The notes under the pieces: model-generated
The model's input: the letters and a program-made list of their open reading frames with translations, nothing else
What the model was told of the DNA's origin: nothing
The model's database searches: none
In this document: in pieces, positions 42,296-51,020 of the stretch
How the letters are laid out: each line of letters opens with the position of its first letter
Numbering within the stretch: position 1 is the stretch's first letter
Translations under genes and position numbers: made by a program
Assembly (NCBI RefSeq): GCF_000007925.1
Contig: NC_005042.1
Span: 558,001-622,000 of the forward strand
Source of the DNA: Prochlorococcus marinus subsp. marinus str. CCMP1375
GTDB lineage: Bacteria > Cyanobacteriota > Cyanobacteriia > PCC-6307 > Cyanobiaceae
Reading direction: 5' to 3'
Length of the DNA stretch: 64,000 bases

Positions 42296-42608
42296 GGTTC
42301 ACACTAAATTGACAAAAGTAGAACTTTATAGTTCTACTAGCACAGACTTAAGAAGCCTTATTGAGTCAAGGGTTATAGAATCTGCTTCTTTTTACTTTCG
42401 CAAGAATCAGTTGGCTCAATAAAAACTTGGCTTTATTGGGTTTCATTGGTTTTAGATCAGAGAGATAAAACATATGGACTTATGAGTTAATTATCTACAA
42501 GCTTGAGAGGTTAATGCTAGGAATCGTTCAAGACTTAGGGTGAACCAGAGGCATAGCTCTAAAAAGAACCTAGGAGTATCTCCTGCTCTTTAAAATATTT
42601 TTAAAAGA
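42296..42608. other. Gap with one hairpin
   Basis: A perfect 8-bp inverted repeat, AGTAGAAC/GTTCTACT with a 6-base loop, lies at 42317-42338, shortly after the 60-aa gene. It lacks a T run. A 20-base stretch near 42504 (GAGAGGTTAATGCTA) recurs near 44191. No gene is seen. Confidence 0.4.
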
Positions 42609-43028
42609 ATGGACTCTTCCTTGCAATGTCTAAAAGAAATAGATATATATAGGAGACTATCTTACCTATTAATGTTTACTCTAATTACGGTACTTTTTTC
42701 TCTATTCTTTATTGGCTTAACGGGATGGACGATTATAACTTACCTCGTTAAAGAAGATTCCCAGAAGTACATTAAAGAAGAACTCGACAACTTGTTTGAC
42801 ATTTCTAAGATGCTTTTTCTTTCCCTAAAGGGTCTCATCGGAGTTTTAGCAAAGCATTCCTTTTCTTCTGATTCAGTAGAGAGAACCTCTAATGAATCAC
42901 AAGGAATAGATGACCAGCTATTGAAAATGGTTACCCCAGTTGAAGCAGTTGAAGAGGACACTGCTCTTTCTTCATTCAGTCCAGAATTGATTGAAGTAAT
43001 TACTGAAGAAGAAGAAAAAGTTGCTTAG
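42609..43028 (+). CDS. Membrane protein with acidic tail, 139 aa
   Basis: One strong helix at about 16-45 (LSYLLMFTLITVLFSLFFIG and beyond) is followed by an amphipathic linker and an acidic C-terminus (VEEDTALSSF, then TEEEEKVA). The architecture recalls the protein at 4693 (helix plus acidic tail). No family is recognised. Confidence 0.55.
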   Translation: MDSSLQCLKEIDIYRRLSYLLMFTLITVLFSLFFIGLTGWTIITYLVKEDSQKYIKEELDNLFDISKMLFLSLKGLIGVLAKHSFSSDSVERTSNESQGIDDQLLKMVTPVEAVEEDTALSSFSPELIEVITEEEEKVA

Positions 43029-43044
43029 TCTAAGTAGGACTGCC

Positions 43045-43263
43045 TTAATAGTCATTTCGATTCTCGCGTTTTTTCTGTCTTGTTTTGGAGTGGCAGCTTT
43101 CAGGAGACCAACGACTTTTAATTTCCTCTAGGAAATCATAGATAAATTTATCAGGACAATCCAACTCTTCCTGTAATTCATTCAGCTCATCAGTAATAAA
43201 TTCATTTACCCCAGAAATGATCCCTATTTGCTGGTCTTGAGTTGGTTCCCACTTCTCTGGCAT
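43045..43263 (-). CDS. Hypothetical protein, 72 aa
   Basis: This is an acidic first half (MPEKWEPTQDQQIGIISGVN, then ELNELQEELDCPDKFIYDFL) and a basic tail (KTRQKKRENRNDY). It is soluble and helical. It is convergent with the 139-aa gene, 16 bases apart. The role is unknown. Confidence 0.5.
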   Translation of the reverse strand: MPEKWEPTQDQQIGIISGVNEFITDELNELQEELDCPDKFIYDFLEEIKSRWSPESCHSKTRQKKRENRNDY

Positions 43264-43427
43264 AAACCTTTATATTGGAGAGCGCACTTTTATTGTGTGA
43301 AAGGCTTGAGATATGTGCGTTAAATAATCAACTTATTGTGATCTTTTTTGAAGAAGGATGAACTTGGGTTATCTCTAAGGATTCTCTTTATAGCTTACAA
43401 CCCTAGTGAAAGATGTTATTGCACATA

Positions 43428-43472
43428 GTGCTTTGTTAGTCCTAGGCCGAAAGGTCGAATCCTGTCGCCTCG
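43428..43472 (+). repeat. Decayed tRNA-Pro 3' half (att-like), direct orientation
   Basis: GTGCTTTGTTAGTCCTAGGC, AAGGTCGAATCCTGTCGCC and TCG align with the last 45 bases of tRNA-Pro with about seven changes. It is in direct orientation to 4384-4457 and is the most distant good copy, so it may mark the far end of the oldest island. Confidence 0.65.
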
Positions 43473-43602
43473 CATAGGGTTTGATGCGTCTCATAAACAG
43501 ACTATTCATACCTGAGATGAACTTATTACTATTTGCTAGGGTTTATTTCTTTTCTTACGCGCTCTTTTTAAGCTCTTAACTAACTCTTGGCATGATCAAG
43601 GT

Positions 43603-44019
43603 ATGAAATCCTTTCTGGTTGCCTATTTTATGGCAACAATATTTTTCCTGGCTCCGGTTTCGACATTCTCATCCGCTGCGGATTTACCATCTTCCGTGTC
43701 AGATATAAGTAAGGATTTTTCAGAGAAGTTCTGTACCTCTATTGGGAATGGAATGACTTCTGAAAAAGCTGGAGAGACTGCTGCTGCTCAATTGTCAAAA
43801 GGATTATTGTTTTCGCCAGTTTTGAAAGAAATAATGTCTGCACCAAAAGAAGATTTAGCGGCATCTCTATCTAAGAATATTTTTGATGGATGCGGGAATG
43901 AGATTGGAGGTACAAAAGGAGAACTTGAGGATTATTTGGCACAATTGGCAAATAAAGTCCCAAATAAATCTACTAACAGTTTGCAGCTCCCGATGACTCG
44001 ACAGAAACCTTCCAAATGA
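43603..44019 (+). CDS. Exported hypothetical protein, 138 aa
   Basis: The signal peptide covers about residues 1-26 (FLVAYFMATIFFLAPVSTFS, then SAADLPS). The mature part is soluble with two Cys (EKFCTSIGNG and FDGCGNEIGG) and Lys/Ser-rich helices, so a disulphide-stabilised periplasmic protein is likely. No family is recognised. Confidence 0.6.
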   Translation: MKSFLVAYFMATIFFLAPVSTFSSAADLPSSVSDISKDFSEKFCTSIGNGMTSEKAGETAAAQLSKGLLFSPVLKEIMSAPKEDLAASLSKNIFDGCGNEIGGTKGELEDYLAQLANKVPNKSTNSLQLPMTRQKPSK

Positions 44020-44428
44020 AAGACCTTGCTTCTTCCTCTTCTTTCTGAAATCCCTTTACCAGAGAGCTAATGTAAGGCTGAAGCTTATCGACTGTTAGGC
44101 CAATGCTGCAGAGCAATAGTCTAATAGCGAGCAAATAATTCAATCCGAAAACCGAATTATCTGCTCGCTTGGTTACTTGCCTACAAACATGAGAGGTTAA
44201 TGCTATAAGAGCTTTAGTCTTCGAAGAGAGATAAAGTAGATGGGAAGCCTTTGGCAACCTTCTTTGGGGAGCAAAACGATATCCTCATCGTATTGTGACT
44301 TGTTTTGACTGCAATCAGCAAAATGATGACTGAAGGAATAGGGCGTTAGAGCTTATGTTTCTTTTTTGGTGTCATTATTTAAGATTTCCCAAATATTTTC
44401 CAATCTTTTCTCTTAGCCATTGCACGTT
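44020..44428. other. Gap without supported gene
   Basis: A minus-strand frame (43973-44257) exists here but has poor composition and overlaps the preceding gene. I see no hairpin of note. Confidence 0.3.
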
Positions 44429-44767
44429 TTAATTGCTCATCATTTTAAAACCTGTTCCACATCCACTTGCTTCTGCTCCTTCTGGAGGACTAATTAAAAA
44501 ACCTCCACCACTCAAATCAGCAAAATAATCAAGCTTTAAGCCTTGCATTAAGTTCAGTTGCTTAGATGGAGCAAATAGTGTTATCCCATCAGTTCTTGCA
44601 ATAGGAACCCCACCTTGGCTTCCACATCGCAACCGAATATACAACCAGCCTTCCTCAAAACTATCGGGTAATAAATCAATATGCATTTCACCAGGAGTAC
44701 CTCCAAATGCAGATTGCCTCATTAATTCAGCAGTGGCAGATTTGGAAATAGTTAAATTGTAAGACAT
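44429..44767 (-). CDS. HesB/IscA-family iron-sulphur carrier-like protein
   Basis: The start MSYNLTISKSATAELMRQ at ATG 44767 (44794 also possible) gives 112 residues. It follows the A-type carrier fold: helix, then WLYIRLRCGSQGG, FAPSKQLNLMQGLKLDYFAD, GGGFLISPPE and the C-terminal ASGCGTGF. IscA-type proteins bind an Fe-S cluster through Cys in the first loop and a CxC pair near the end. Here only single Cys residues remain (CGS and GCG), so cluster binding is uncertain. The family match is good. Confidence 0.7.
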   Translation of the reverse strand: MSYNLTISKSATAELMRQSAFGGTPGEMHIDLLPDSFEEGWLYIRLRCGSQGGVPIARTDGITLFAPSKQLNLMQGLKLDYFADLSGGGFLISPPEGAEASGCGTGFKMMSN

Positions 44768-44931
44768 CACGCAGGTTCCCTTGTTCATATGCATTTTAGA
44801 TTAATCGATTTCTTTGTAGTTAATGATTTCCAAAGTTCTTAATTTTGTACAGTTTGACTACCTGCATTCGACTCTGAGGTCCTTGGATTGTCTAATTGTT
44901 CTAGATTCAGTTTCGGGGTGAATGAAAGATG

Positions 44932-45117
44932 TTAGAACAAATATTTTTTAATGCTTTTTGAGCTGTTCTTTAAATGAGTCCTTTCGATACTGTCAAAACA
45001 GGCTGTGATTATCAATGGAAGAACTAACCAAAAGGTTGGGAGAGAATGAGAGTAGAGTCCAGTATTTAGAAGTAGTGTTGCGATACCAAGAAAATAAATA
45101 AATTGTTCTGTATACAT
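44932..45117 (-). CDS. Small membrane protein, 61 aa
   Basis: Two hydrophobic stretches (FIYFLGIATLLLNTGLYSHS and WLVLPLIITACF) are followed by a basic tail (LKNSSKSIKKYLF). The start immediately follows the stop of the 45118-45303 gene, so the two are co-transcribed. No family is recognised. Confidence 0.5.
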   Translation of the reverse strand: MYTEQFIYFLGIATLLLNTGLYSHSLPTFWLVLPLIITACFDSIERTHLKNSSKSIKKYLF

Positions 45118-45303
45118 CTAGCCAATCCCTGGAAGATCAAAAGGAAGCTTGTCTTCAATTGATATTAGGTATTTTTGAACGGCAGGTATACGTAATAGAG
45201 CTAAAGGAGCAACAATGTTGAGCACGATCCAAGCCCCGCCAATTATTGGGGCCCATTTCCCAAACTTTTTAAGAAACCCTTTTTGTTCATTTTCTTTACT
45301 CAT
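45118..45303 (-). CDS. Small membrane protein, paralogue of 57240-57425
   Basis: The start MSKENEQKGFLKKFGKWAP at ATG 45303 gives 61 residues. The following helix (IGGAWIVLNIVAPLALLRIP) and the end AVQKYLISIEDKLPF, then PGIG, match the protein at 57240 almost residue for residue in the core (VPLALLRIPAFQKYLIAFQN). The two are paralogues or duplicates. A conserved membrane peptide of unknown role. Confidence 0.6.
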   Translation of the reverse strand: MSKENEQKGFLKKFGKWAPIIGGAWIVLNIVAPLALLRIPAVQKYLISIEDKLPFDLPGIG

Positions 45304-45478
45304 AAGATTTAGCTCTATCAAATCTTGAATACTCTATTATCTATTCCACGAAAAAGGGACCATTTAGTCCCTCTGAGTAATTCCTTGCTGATTCTAATCC
45401 TCAGGATTCGAAAGAATTAATAGCATGCTTTTTAGTTTTAGGCAGCGAAGAAACAAACGCTCCCTTTTAGCAAATTCT

Positions 45479-45643
45479 TTAAGGCTTAGAGGAAAATGGC
45501 CAAGCATATGAAGATAAAGGAGTAGGTGAACATATTTCTTCTCCATTGGAAGAGATGTAGCACCTTTCAATTCCCCACTCTCTTTCAACAATCTTCATTT
45601 CAATTGATCCGTTTGGTAAACGGGAAGAAGGCATTGAAGTCAT
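45479..45643 (-). CDS. Hypothetical protein, 54 aa
   Basis: ATG 45643 to TAA 45479-45481 encodes MTSMPSSRLPNGSIEMKIVE, then REWGIERCYISSNGEEICSP and an aromatic end. The amino-acid mix is more protein-like than the overlapping frame at 45394-45591, so I prefer this one. The support is modest. Confidence 0.4.
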   Translation of the reverse strand: MTSMPSSRLPNGSIEMKIVEREWGIERCYISSNGEEICSPTPLSSYAWPFSSKP

Positions 45644-45904
45644 TTGAATTTGCAGTTAAACACTTGTAGCTACTCATTAAGTTTGAGCAATGAGTAATTA
45701 GCTATATTGACAACCTCGCAAGTACCAAAGATACAGAAGCTTTATAACTTCATACTGCTTAAGTTCCTTCATTCGGCAAGCAAGGCTCTTGGATTTGCTG
45801 ATTGTTCTCGATCAGGCTTTCTGGTGAGATTCACGATGAAGTAATAAGAACTATTTTGTAATTCTTTTTCACTGTTCTACACAAAAGCAATTAGTAGGAA
45901 ATGC

Positions 45905-46057
45905 TTAGAAATATTTTCCTTTGAGAAATCTCTCCATGCATATTGTTTGGCAATCGCTCATGCTCTCTTCTAAAGAACAGAAAGATGTACATTCAAAATA
46001 ATCGTCTATAGCTTCTACTTCCTTTTCAGGTTTGCTTTTATCTAAGATTTTGTCCAT
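45905..46057 (-). CDS. Small Cys-rich hypothetical protein, 50 aa
   Basis: Starting at ATG 46057 (MDKILDKSKPEKEVEAIDDY), 50 residues contain four Cys (FECTSFCSLEES, DCQTICMERF). The CxxxC-x7-CxxxC arrangement (C22, C26, C34, C38 by my count) could be a small disulphide or metal-binding module. The role is unknown. Confidence 0.45.
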   Translation of the reverse strand: MDKILDKSKPEKEVEAIDDYFECTSFCSLEESMSDCQTICMERFLKGKYF

Positions 46058-46255
46058 GAGAATTACCCCTTTTACTATAAATAATGTATCTAGTAGAAAA
46101 GGTATTTGCATCTGCATTTTTTCCTATCGCTTTGGAAGGATGATAATGAGATGTTCAGATTACTATTTCGATAAGCAATCAAAAACATGAAATAACAACA
46201 AAAAGTACTTTCCTATTCATTTAGGAGCAATAATCTTTATGAATTTAATCTTTTG

Positions 46256-46534
46256 ATGGCTTTCGAAACCTCTGTTTTTACTTTCAGGATTTCTGTTCCA
46301 TTTGAACAATGGGCTGCAATATTTGACAGTGAGGATATTCGTAAGATGCACGATGAAAATGGCATCCAACCTTTATACAGAGGAGTCAGTGAAGACGACC
46401 CAATGAAGGTAATAGTTATCCACCAAGCTGAAGCAGGAGTCGCAAAAGCATTCTTTGAAGCAAGTAGAGAACCTATTGAAGCAGGAGGCCATATTTGGGA
46501 TTCAACCGAGATTACTTTGTGGAAAGCTGGCTAA
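46256..46534 (+). CDS. DUF3764 family protein
   Basis: The start ATG 46256 (46253 also ATG) gives 92 residues. The order TFRISVPFEQWAAIFDSED, GIQPLYRGVSEDDPMKVIVI, HQAEAGVAKAFF and GGHIWDSTEIT is the DUF3764 pattern I know from marine cyanobacteria. The fold resembles small stress-related alpha/beta barrel proteins. The function is not established. Confidence 0.75.
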   Translation: MAFETSVFTFRISVPFEQWAAIFDSEDIRKMHDENGIQPLYRGVSEDDPMKVIVIHQAEAGVAKAFFEASREPIEAGGHIWDSTEITLWKAG

Positions 46535-46562
46535 ACCTTATGTTCAAAATCCATACTCTAGT

Positions 46563-46772
46563 TTGACAAAAGAAACACCTAAAGAAAGAAAAGAAAGATT
46601 CAAAGCAATGTCTAGTGCTGAGAGACAAGCATTGATTAGAGCAAAAATGAAAGCTGAAGGATTGCAGGAAGGGAGTGGTGTCATAGGTGTGGCCTATGAC
46701 GAAGGCGAAGTATGGGATCTAATCCTAATAACTAGTTTCTTCCCTGAAATGCAATCTAAGAAGGAACCATAA
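46563..46772 (+). CDS. Hypothetical protein, 69 aa
   Basis: TTG 46563 would include LTKETPKERKERFKAMSSAE, which reads as one natural helix; ATG 46608 is the conservative start. The second part (GVIGVAYDEGEVWDLILITS) is less basic. It directly follows the DUF3764 gene by about 30 bases. No family is recognised. Confidence 0.4.
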   Translation: MTKETPKERKERFKAMSSAERQALIRAKMKAEGLQEGSGVIGVAYDEGEVWDLILITSFFPEMQSKKEP

Positions 46773-46974
46773 CCTCAATTAAAAATAATTTGATGTAAGA
46801 ATGGGCTTTCAAGGAACTTTCCTGAGAGTCATTTGAAGTCCATCTTGTTTCAAGAGGCTAATCCATTCAATAATGGAATAAATACGTCACTATGAAGAAT
46901 CCAATATCTCAAACCAATCAGAATTAATACATTGACTATTACCAAAGTCATCAATCGAAGCTTTGGATCTAACA

Positions 46975-47196
46975 TCAGTTCTGCTTTTTCTTTGGGTAAA
47001 GCCTTGCAATTTTTTTAGATTGCTCATCTTTGGCTAATTTTTTTCTCTTTCGATCCATACTTGATTCTTTGTCTTGGCTGGCGTTTATAAATATCAAGAT
47101 AATCATGCTAGTGAAGATTGCTCCAACTACCAAAATCAATATTCCTAAGGGTTGCGAGGGACTTAGGAATTCATAGCCTAAAGAATTGCTTGCCAT
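46975..47196 (-). CDS. Single-helix membrane protein with basic tail, 73 aa
   Basis: One helix (GILILVVGAIFTSMIILIFI, about 18-38) is followed by a Lys/Arg-rich cytoplasmic tail (MDRKRKKLAKDEQSKK, then YPKKKQN). It is a good candidate for a real small membrane protein. The function is unknown. Confidence 0.5.
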   Translation of the reverse strand: MASNSLGYEFLSPSQPLGILILVVGAIFTSMIILIFINASQDKESSMDRKRKKLAKDEQSKKIARLYPKKKQN

Positions 47197-47744
47197 ATTT
47201 TCTTTATAGACAAATTATGAATATTTTACAAAGAGACTATTTAGGAAGTGAAATAGCGATGCAAGTTTTTTGCTACTGGAAGTTACGAAATGAATAACAC
47301 TTGCAAGCATCTTGATCAAAGCCAAATATTACTTGTGGTAGTTAGTCATTCCAAAAATATGTCAAAGAATTCAAAAAACAAAGAAGAGACTATGTAATGA
47401 GTGTTTGATCGCAAAATGTAGGGGCACTTTAATCATTGAAGCTGTAAGGGAGCAAACTACTTAGCATTTATAGGGATATAGACTTGCAGGCTTGCCCTGT
47501 TCTGCCCCAAGGGCATTTTAAGGGATCCAAAAGGAGTGGATCTAAAAGTTCTTCAATATCAAAATATGGATCCTCTAAAAAGCTAGTAATTATCTACGGT
47601 TTAAAATGCTTTTCTATGACTACGACTTATTGATCAAAGAAGTTAACTTTTCGATGAACAGCTTTTTGTCTTTGAGAATTAGGTGTAAAGACGGATTCTT
47701 ATCCTTTTTAGATTCGTTAAGTTTGGTGCCCTCACTAAATAGCT
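47197..47744. other. Gap without recognised gene
   Basis: The gap contains only short frames. The best is a 52-residue frame from ATG 47607 (MLFYDYDLLIKEVNF) that overlaps the next gene. I see no strong hairpin. Confidence 0.3.
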
Positions 47745-47915
47745 ATGAAAAAAAACGAGATTGAAATTGCTATGGAAGGTCTATTCCTTGGTGCTGAAAG
47801 AGTTAGATCAAAAAAGCATGCAAATAGACTCTCTAAGAATGTTCATAGAGAATTCTCATCCAGAATTGTTAATGAATTGTGGGAGGAGCAAAGGAAAAAA
47901 TTTAAGGCCGCATAG
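47745..47915 (+). CDS. Hypothetical protein, 56 aa
   Basis: ATG 47745 to TAG 47913-47915 gives MKKNEIEIAMEGLFLGAERV, then KKHANRLSKNVHREFSSRIV and an EQRKKFKAA end. The frame is helical with mixed charge and clearly more protein-like than the overlapping frame at 47761-47964. Confidence 0.5.
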   Translation: MKKNEIEIAMEGLFLGAERVRSKKHANRLSKNVHREFSSRIVNELWEEQRKKFKAA

Positions 47916-47988
47916 TAGAAAAAACAGTTTTCACAGTTTTCTTGGCTTCACGATGGATTTGTAATTGCTCTTAATAGTAGTTTTTATT

Positions 47989-48156
47989 ATGGCAACAGAG
48001 GATTTAGAAAAATTAGATACTTATATTGTTGGTTCAATGGTTGCCAAGAATATTGAAGCGATTTCTGAATTGAAAGAGAGTCAAAAGAAATTGAAAAAGC
48101 AAATTGACAAACTTAAGAATCAGCTGAAGTTCCTTAGCAAGAAAATTACAGAATGA
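47989..48156 (+). CDS. Small coiled-coil protein, 55 aa
   Basis: Starting at ATG 47989 (MATEDLEKLDTYIVGSMVAK), the C-terminal two thirds is a Lys/Leu heptad pattern (LKESQKKLKKQIDKLKNQLK). A short coiled coil is likely, perhaps for self-association. No family is recognised. Confidence 0.5.
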   Translation: MATEDLEKLDTYIVGSMVAKNIEAISELKESQKKLKKQIDKLKNQLKFLSKKITE

Positions 48157-48359
48157 TCTAATGAAAAATATCAGAAGACTATTTGCTCTTCAAAAGTTTG
48201 TTTAGCGTTTAATTAATCAAGAAACATTCCATCTACAGATATCTTCTGTCTTGTTTGGGCTGAAGGGAAATTCTCATGAAAAATAAGCATTCCATGAGTA
48301 AAGGCTACAACGATAAATATTCCAACAATTGAAAACCTCTTTTTCACTTTGAATTTCAG

Positions 48360-48476
48360 TTAAATCATTAGTGACTTTGGATCGATGAATCCGGCAATGA
48401 TGCCAATCATCATAAGGAAAGCTGCAAGAACGATTAGAGCAACAGGCCAAATAAATTTAAATTGAAGTTGATCCAT
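48360..48476 (-). CDS. Tiny membrane protein, 38 aa
   Basis: ATG 48476 to TAA encodes 38 residues: MDQLQFKFIWPVAL, then a helix (IVLAAFLMMIGIIAGF) and IDPKSLMI. Single-span membrane peptide. The good hydrophobic periodicity supports it. Confidence 0.45.
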   Translation of the reverse strand: MDQLQFKFIWPVALIVLAAFLMMIGIIAGFIDPKSLMI

Positions 48477-48579
48477 CAAAAACAACCTTTCTTTACCATC
48501 ATGCCAAAAAAATTAAATACCTTTAGTAGTACTAGATCAAATCTTGGCATAATGGACATTATAAAAAAACTTTTTTTCA

Positions 48580-49020
48580 ATGAGGCGATTTTTACTTTTT
48601 GCTATAACGGCTGGGATTGCGTTCCCTATAAGCGCCTGCAGTCAAAAGAAAGAGATATCCAAAAATATTGATTCAGTAGTTGTTGAAACTCTTATAAGTG
48701 CAACTGAATCTTGGAATGGAGACACTTATAAATATCCAGAAGGCAAAGCGCAAATGACACTTCAAAAAATAGTTGCTCAACCTGGTTTTCAAACAGATCT
48801 TCATTTTCACCCTCAACCTGGAATTGCTTATGTGGTTAGAGGGACTATTTCTTGTAGAACCATTGATGGCACATCACTCAAAGTCGGACCTGGGGAAAGT
48901 TTTGCTACTCCGCAGGACACTATTCATTACTGCGCTAATGATGGTGATGAAGCTGCTCTAATCTTTGTTGCTTCTGCAGGTGCTAAAGGTAAGAAAACGA
49001 CTGTTCCTTTTTCGAAGTAG
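48580..49020 (+). CDS. Cupin-domain lipoprotein
   Basis: This is a 146-residue protein. The lipoprotein signal has the lipobox ISAC with Cys20. The cupin core includes DLHFHPQPGIAYVVRGTISC with metal-type His75 and His77, then LKVGPGESFATPQ and IHYCANDGDEAALIFVAS. Cupins of this kind are small metal-dependent beta-barrel proteins with varied roles. An outer-envelope location is inferred from the lipobox. The substrate is unknown. Confidence 0.75.
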   Translation: MRRFLLFAITAGIAFPISACSQKKEISKNIDSVVVETLISATESWNGDTYKYPEGKAQMTLQKIVAQPGFQTDLHFHPQPGIAYVVRGTISCRTIDGTSLKVGPGESFATPQDTIHYCANDGDEAALIFVASAGAKGKKTTVPFSK

Positions 49021-49095
49021 ATGCAGAAAACCCTAATCCTTAACGGACTTACAATTGTTTTTATAGGGATTTTTTCTCTTATTTCAAGAAATTAG
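49021..49095 (+). CDS. Possible tiny peptide, 24 aa
   Basis: ATG 49021, directly after the cupin stop, gives MQKTLILNGLTIVFIGIFSL and a short end. It is a hydrophobic peptide that could be translated by coupling. The evidence is weak. Confidence 0.25.
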   Translation: MQKTLILNGLTIVFIGIFSLISRN

Positions 49096-49117
49096 GTTTA
49101 GGAAAGTAGCAGACGAC

Positions 49118-49219
49118 ATGATTTTGATAATAGAAAATTCAACTTTTTATTTTCCAATTGTTATTTGCATTATTATCAGTTTAGCCCTTACGATATTTGT
49201 AAATCTTGCTAAATCCTAA
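49118..49219 (+). CDS. Tiny membrane protein, 33 aa
   Basis: ATG 49118 to TAA 49217-49219 encodes MILIIENSTF followed by a strongly hydrophobic helix (YFPIVICIIISLALTIFV). It is one of several single-helix peptides in the window. No family is recognised. Confidence 0.35.
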   Translation: MILIIENSTFYFPIVICIIISLALTIFVNLAKS

Positions 49220-49246
49220 TAATCAAATTGCTTCTTTTAGTTAGAT

Positions 49247-49885
49247 ATGTGTAGTAGATATGAGCTGATAACTAAATTCGATGAACTACCTTCTCTTTTA
49301 AAGAAAGATCTACCAAAAGGTTTCGAACAAAAGTATGCTCAACAGGAATTAATTAGACCGAGTGATCCTGTCCTGGCTTTAAAGAATGAAGGAAAAATAA
49401 CAACCTCAATTATGCTTTGGGGGTTTATATCTGAATGGGCTATAGATCCATTTGATAAAAAAAGGCCTAGACCTTTTAATGCAAGAGCTGAAAGTATTGG
49501 GGAGAAGAAATTATTTAGAGGAAGTTGGAGACATAAAAGGTGTCTCATGCCAGCGAGTGGATTTTTTGAGAAGGGTTATCGCATAACTAGAAAAAATGAA
49601 GAACCTTTTTGGTTTGGAGGCCTTTGGAATAAATGGACGTCACCTGAGGGCAGTGAGCTTGAAAGTTGTTGCGTATTAACTACCGAACCAAATGAATTAG
49701 TAAAACCATTACATAATAGAATGCCAGTTATCATTCCAAATGGATTAGAAGAAGAGTGGCTGGCTATAGTTAAAGATAGATATGAATTAAGAGCACTTGA
49801 GAAGATGTTAGTTGGATGGAGTTCAGAAGGATGGAAAGCAGAAGCGCTAAGCAAAGCATCAACTACTCAAATGAGCTTGTTTTAA
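49247..49885 (+). CDS. SOS response-associated peptidase (SRAP/HMCES-like)
   Basis: SRAP proteins (YedK/HMCES) use Cys2 to form a covalent link with abasic sites in single-stranded DNA and so shield them. All key residues are visible in the 212-residue protein: MCSRYEL with Cys2, FNARAE with Asn78, FFEK with Glu108, and HNRMPVI with His156. WGFISEWA and the C-terminal helices also fit. It stands alone on the plus strand. The annotation is secure. Confidence 0.92.
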   Translation: MCSRYELITKFDELPSLLKKDLPKGFEQKYAQQELIRPSDPVLALKNEGKITTSIMLWGFISEWAIDPFDKKRPRPFNARAESIGEKKLFRGSWRHKRCLMPASGFFEKGYRITRKNEEPFWFGGLWNKWTSPEGSELESCCVLTTEPNELVKPLHNRMPVIIPNGLEEEWLAIVKDRYELRALEKMLVGWSSEGWKAEALSKASTTQMSLF

Positions 49886-49984
49886 TCGACTTTTATTATT
49901 AGGTGACGTATTAGTACAAAAACATTCGAACAAAGATTTTCAGAAATTACCTTTGATGAAAAATTTATAGCAAATGTTTAGATA

Positions 49985-50257
49985 TTAGCTATAAATTTTG
50001 GCGATAATTGGACCAGCTTGATCGTCAGTAAATACAGGAGTTGTATCCCATTCCATAAATTCACCCCAATCAGCTGCATGCTCATATAAAGCAGTTGGAT
50101 CGTCAGTCTCTACTATTATCCAACCTTCTAAAGACCCTGGACCGTGATAGCGGCCAAGCATATTAGCTCTAGGGTATGGAGCTTGTGTAGCTAGGAATTT
50201 CTTTGCAGCTTGCTCGTGGTATCCGGTTTTAAATTTCCAGTGCTGAATGTAAAGCAT
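49985..50257 (-). CDS. DUF3303 family protein
   Basis: This is a 90-residue protein with the DUF3303 pattern: MLYIQHWKFKTGYHEQA, PYPRANMLGRYHGPGSLEGW, IIVETDDPTALYEHAADWGE and a Trp/Asp-rich end. The fold is likely a dimeric ferredoxin-like barrel, as in ABM-type stress proteins. The function is unknown. Confidence 0.7.
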   Translation of the reverse strand: MLYIQHWKFKTGYHEQAAKKFLATQAPYPRANMLGRYHGPGSLEGWIIVETDDPTALYEHAADWGEFMEWDTTPVFTDDQAGPIIAKIYS

Positions 50258-50428
50258 TTATTAATTGAAGTATGAATTGATTTAATCATAGTTAGCTATT
50301 TATTAAGTGTACTTGCACAAACTTTATTACTCTCAATCAAGAAAAATATTTAAAGGTGCATGCTTTTAGAGCAATAGATCGAAAGTGTTATAAGGGAAGA
50401 ATGAAAAATGATGATTGCCTGCATGCAT

Positions 50429-50797
50429 CTATTGCAATTTATTTTTGTCAAAAACGCTTTGTCTAAAAGGTTCGACTATTTCAGGTTTTTTCTCTTCCCA
50501 AGGATCTTCTATTACAAAACCTTGTGATATCTCATGGACTTTTTTCTTAAGTGCAAGATTTTTCCATTCGCACCACATGTCACAGAGCATTAGTGTTTGA
50601 CTTTGACTTTGTGCTCCTTCTTCTAGCAATTTTATTTGGAAAGGCTTTAGGCTAGGTTTCCATTCCTTAAATTCCTCTTTCCAGTTTTCATCGTTCATAC
50701 TGCTGCCTCTTGTCCTTTCCCTAATAGTCCTATAGATATTCGCTACGGCAAGACCTAATCCATTGTTTTGGGTTCTTAACTTGAGAAAGTCTTCCAA
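50429..50797 (-). CDS. Hypothetical protein, 122 aa
   Basis: This is a soluble helical protein (MEDFLKLRTQNNGLGLAVAN, then NWKEEFKEWKPSLKPFQIKL) with a central MLCDMWCEWKN pair of Cys. It is Trp-rich with charged ends. No family is recognised. The frame fills the gap well and its composition is protein-like. Confidence 0.55.
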   Translation of the reverse strand: MEDFLKLRTQNNGLGLAVANIYRTIRERTRGSSMNDENWKEEFKEWKPSLKPFQIKLLEEGAQSQSQTLMLCDMWCEWKNLALKKKVHEISQGFVIEDPWEEKKPEIVEPFRQSVFDKNKLQ

Positions 50798-51020
50798 CTG
50801 GTTTTTGTTTCAGAGCCTTTTTGAAAAATCTTTTAGATCGGTAGTTATTGGCTCCAATCTATGTTCCTCATGGATTTAGAACAGTCTCAAAGTAAGATAT
50901 ATGCCTTCATTCTCTCCACAAAGAATCTATTTGCAATTATTTTAAGACTTAGCTTGTTTCAGTCCGCCATGCTTTAAAGATTGCTATTAAATAAGAAACT
51001 AGAACACAAGAGTTAAATCT

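Noticed and set aside
43973-44257. 94-aa minus-strand frame
   Set aside because: It overlaps the end of the exported-protein gene and has no signal, motif or natural composition; not listed as a gene.
45394-45591. 65-aa minus-strand frame
   Set aside because: It overlaps the more protein-like 54-aa frame at 45479-45643 in another frame; only one is likely real.
47607-47765. 52-aa frame from ATG 47607
   Set aside because: It overlaps the better 56-aa gene at 47745 and has no supporting motif.
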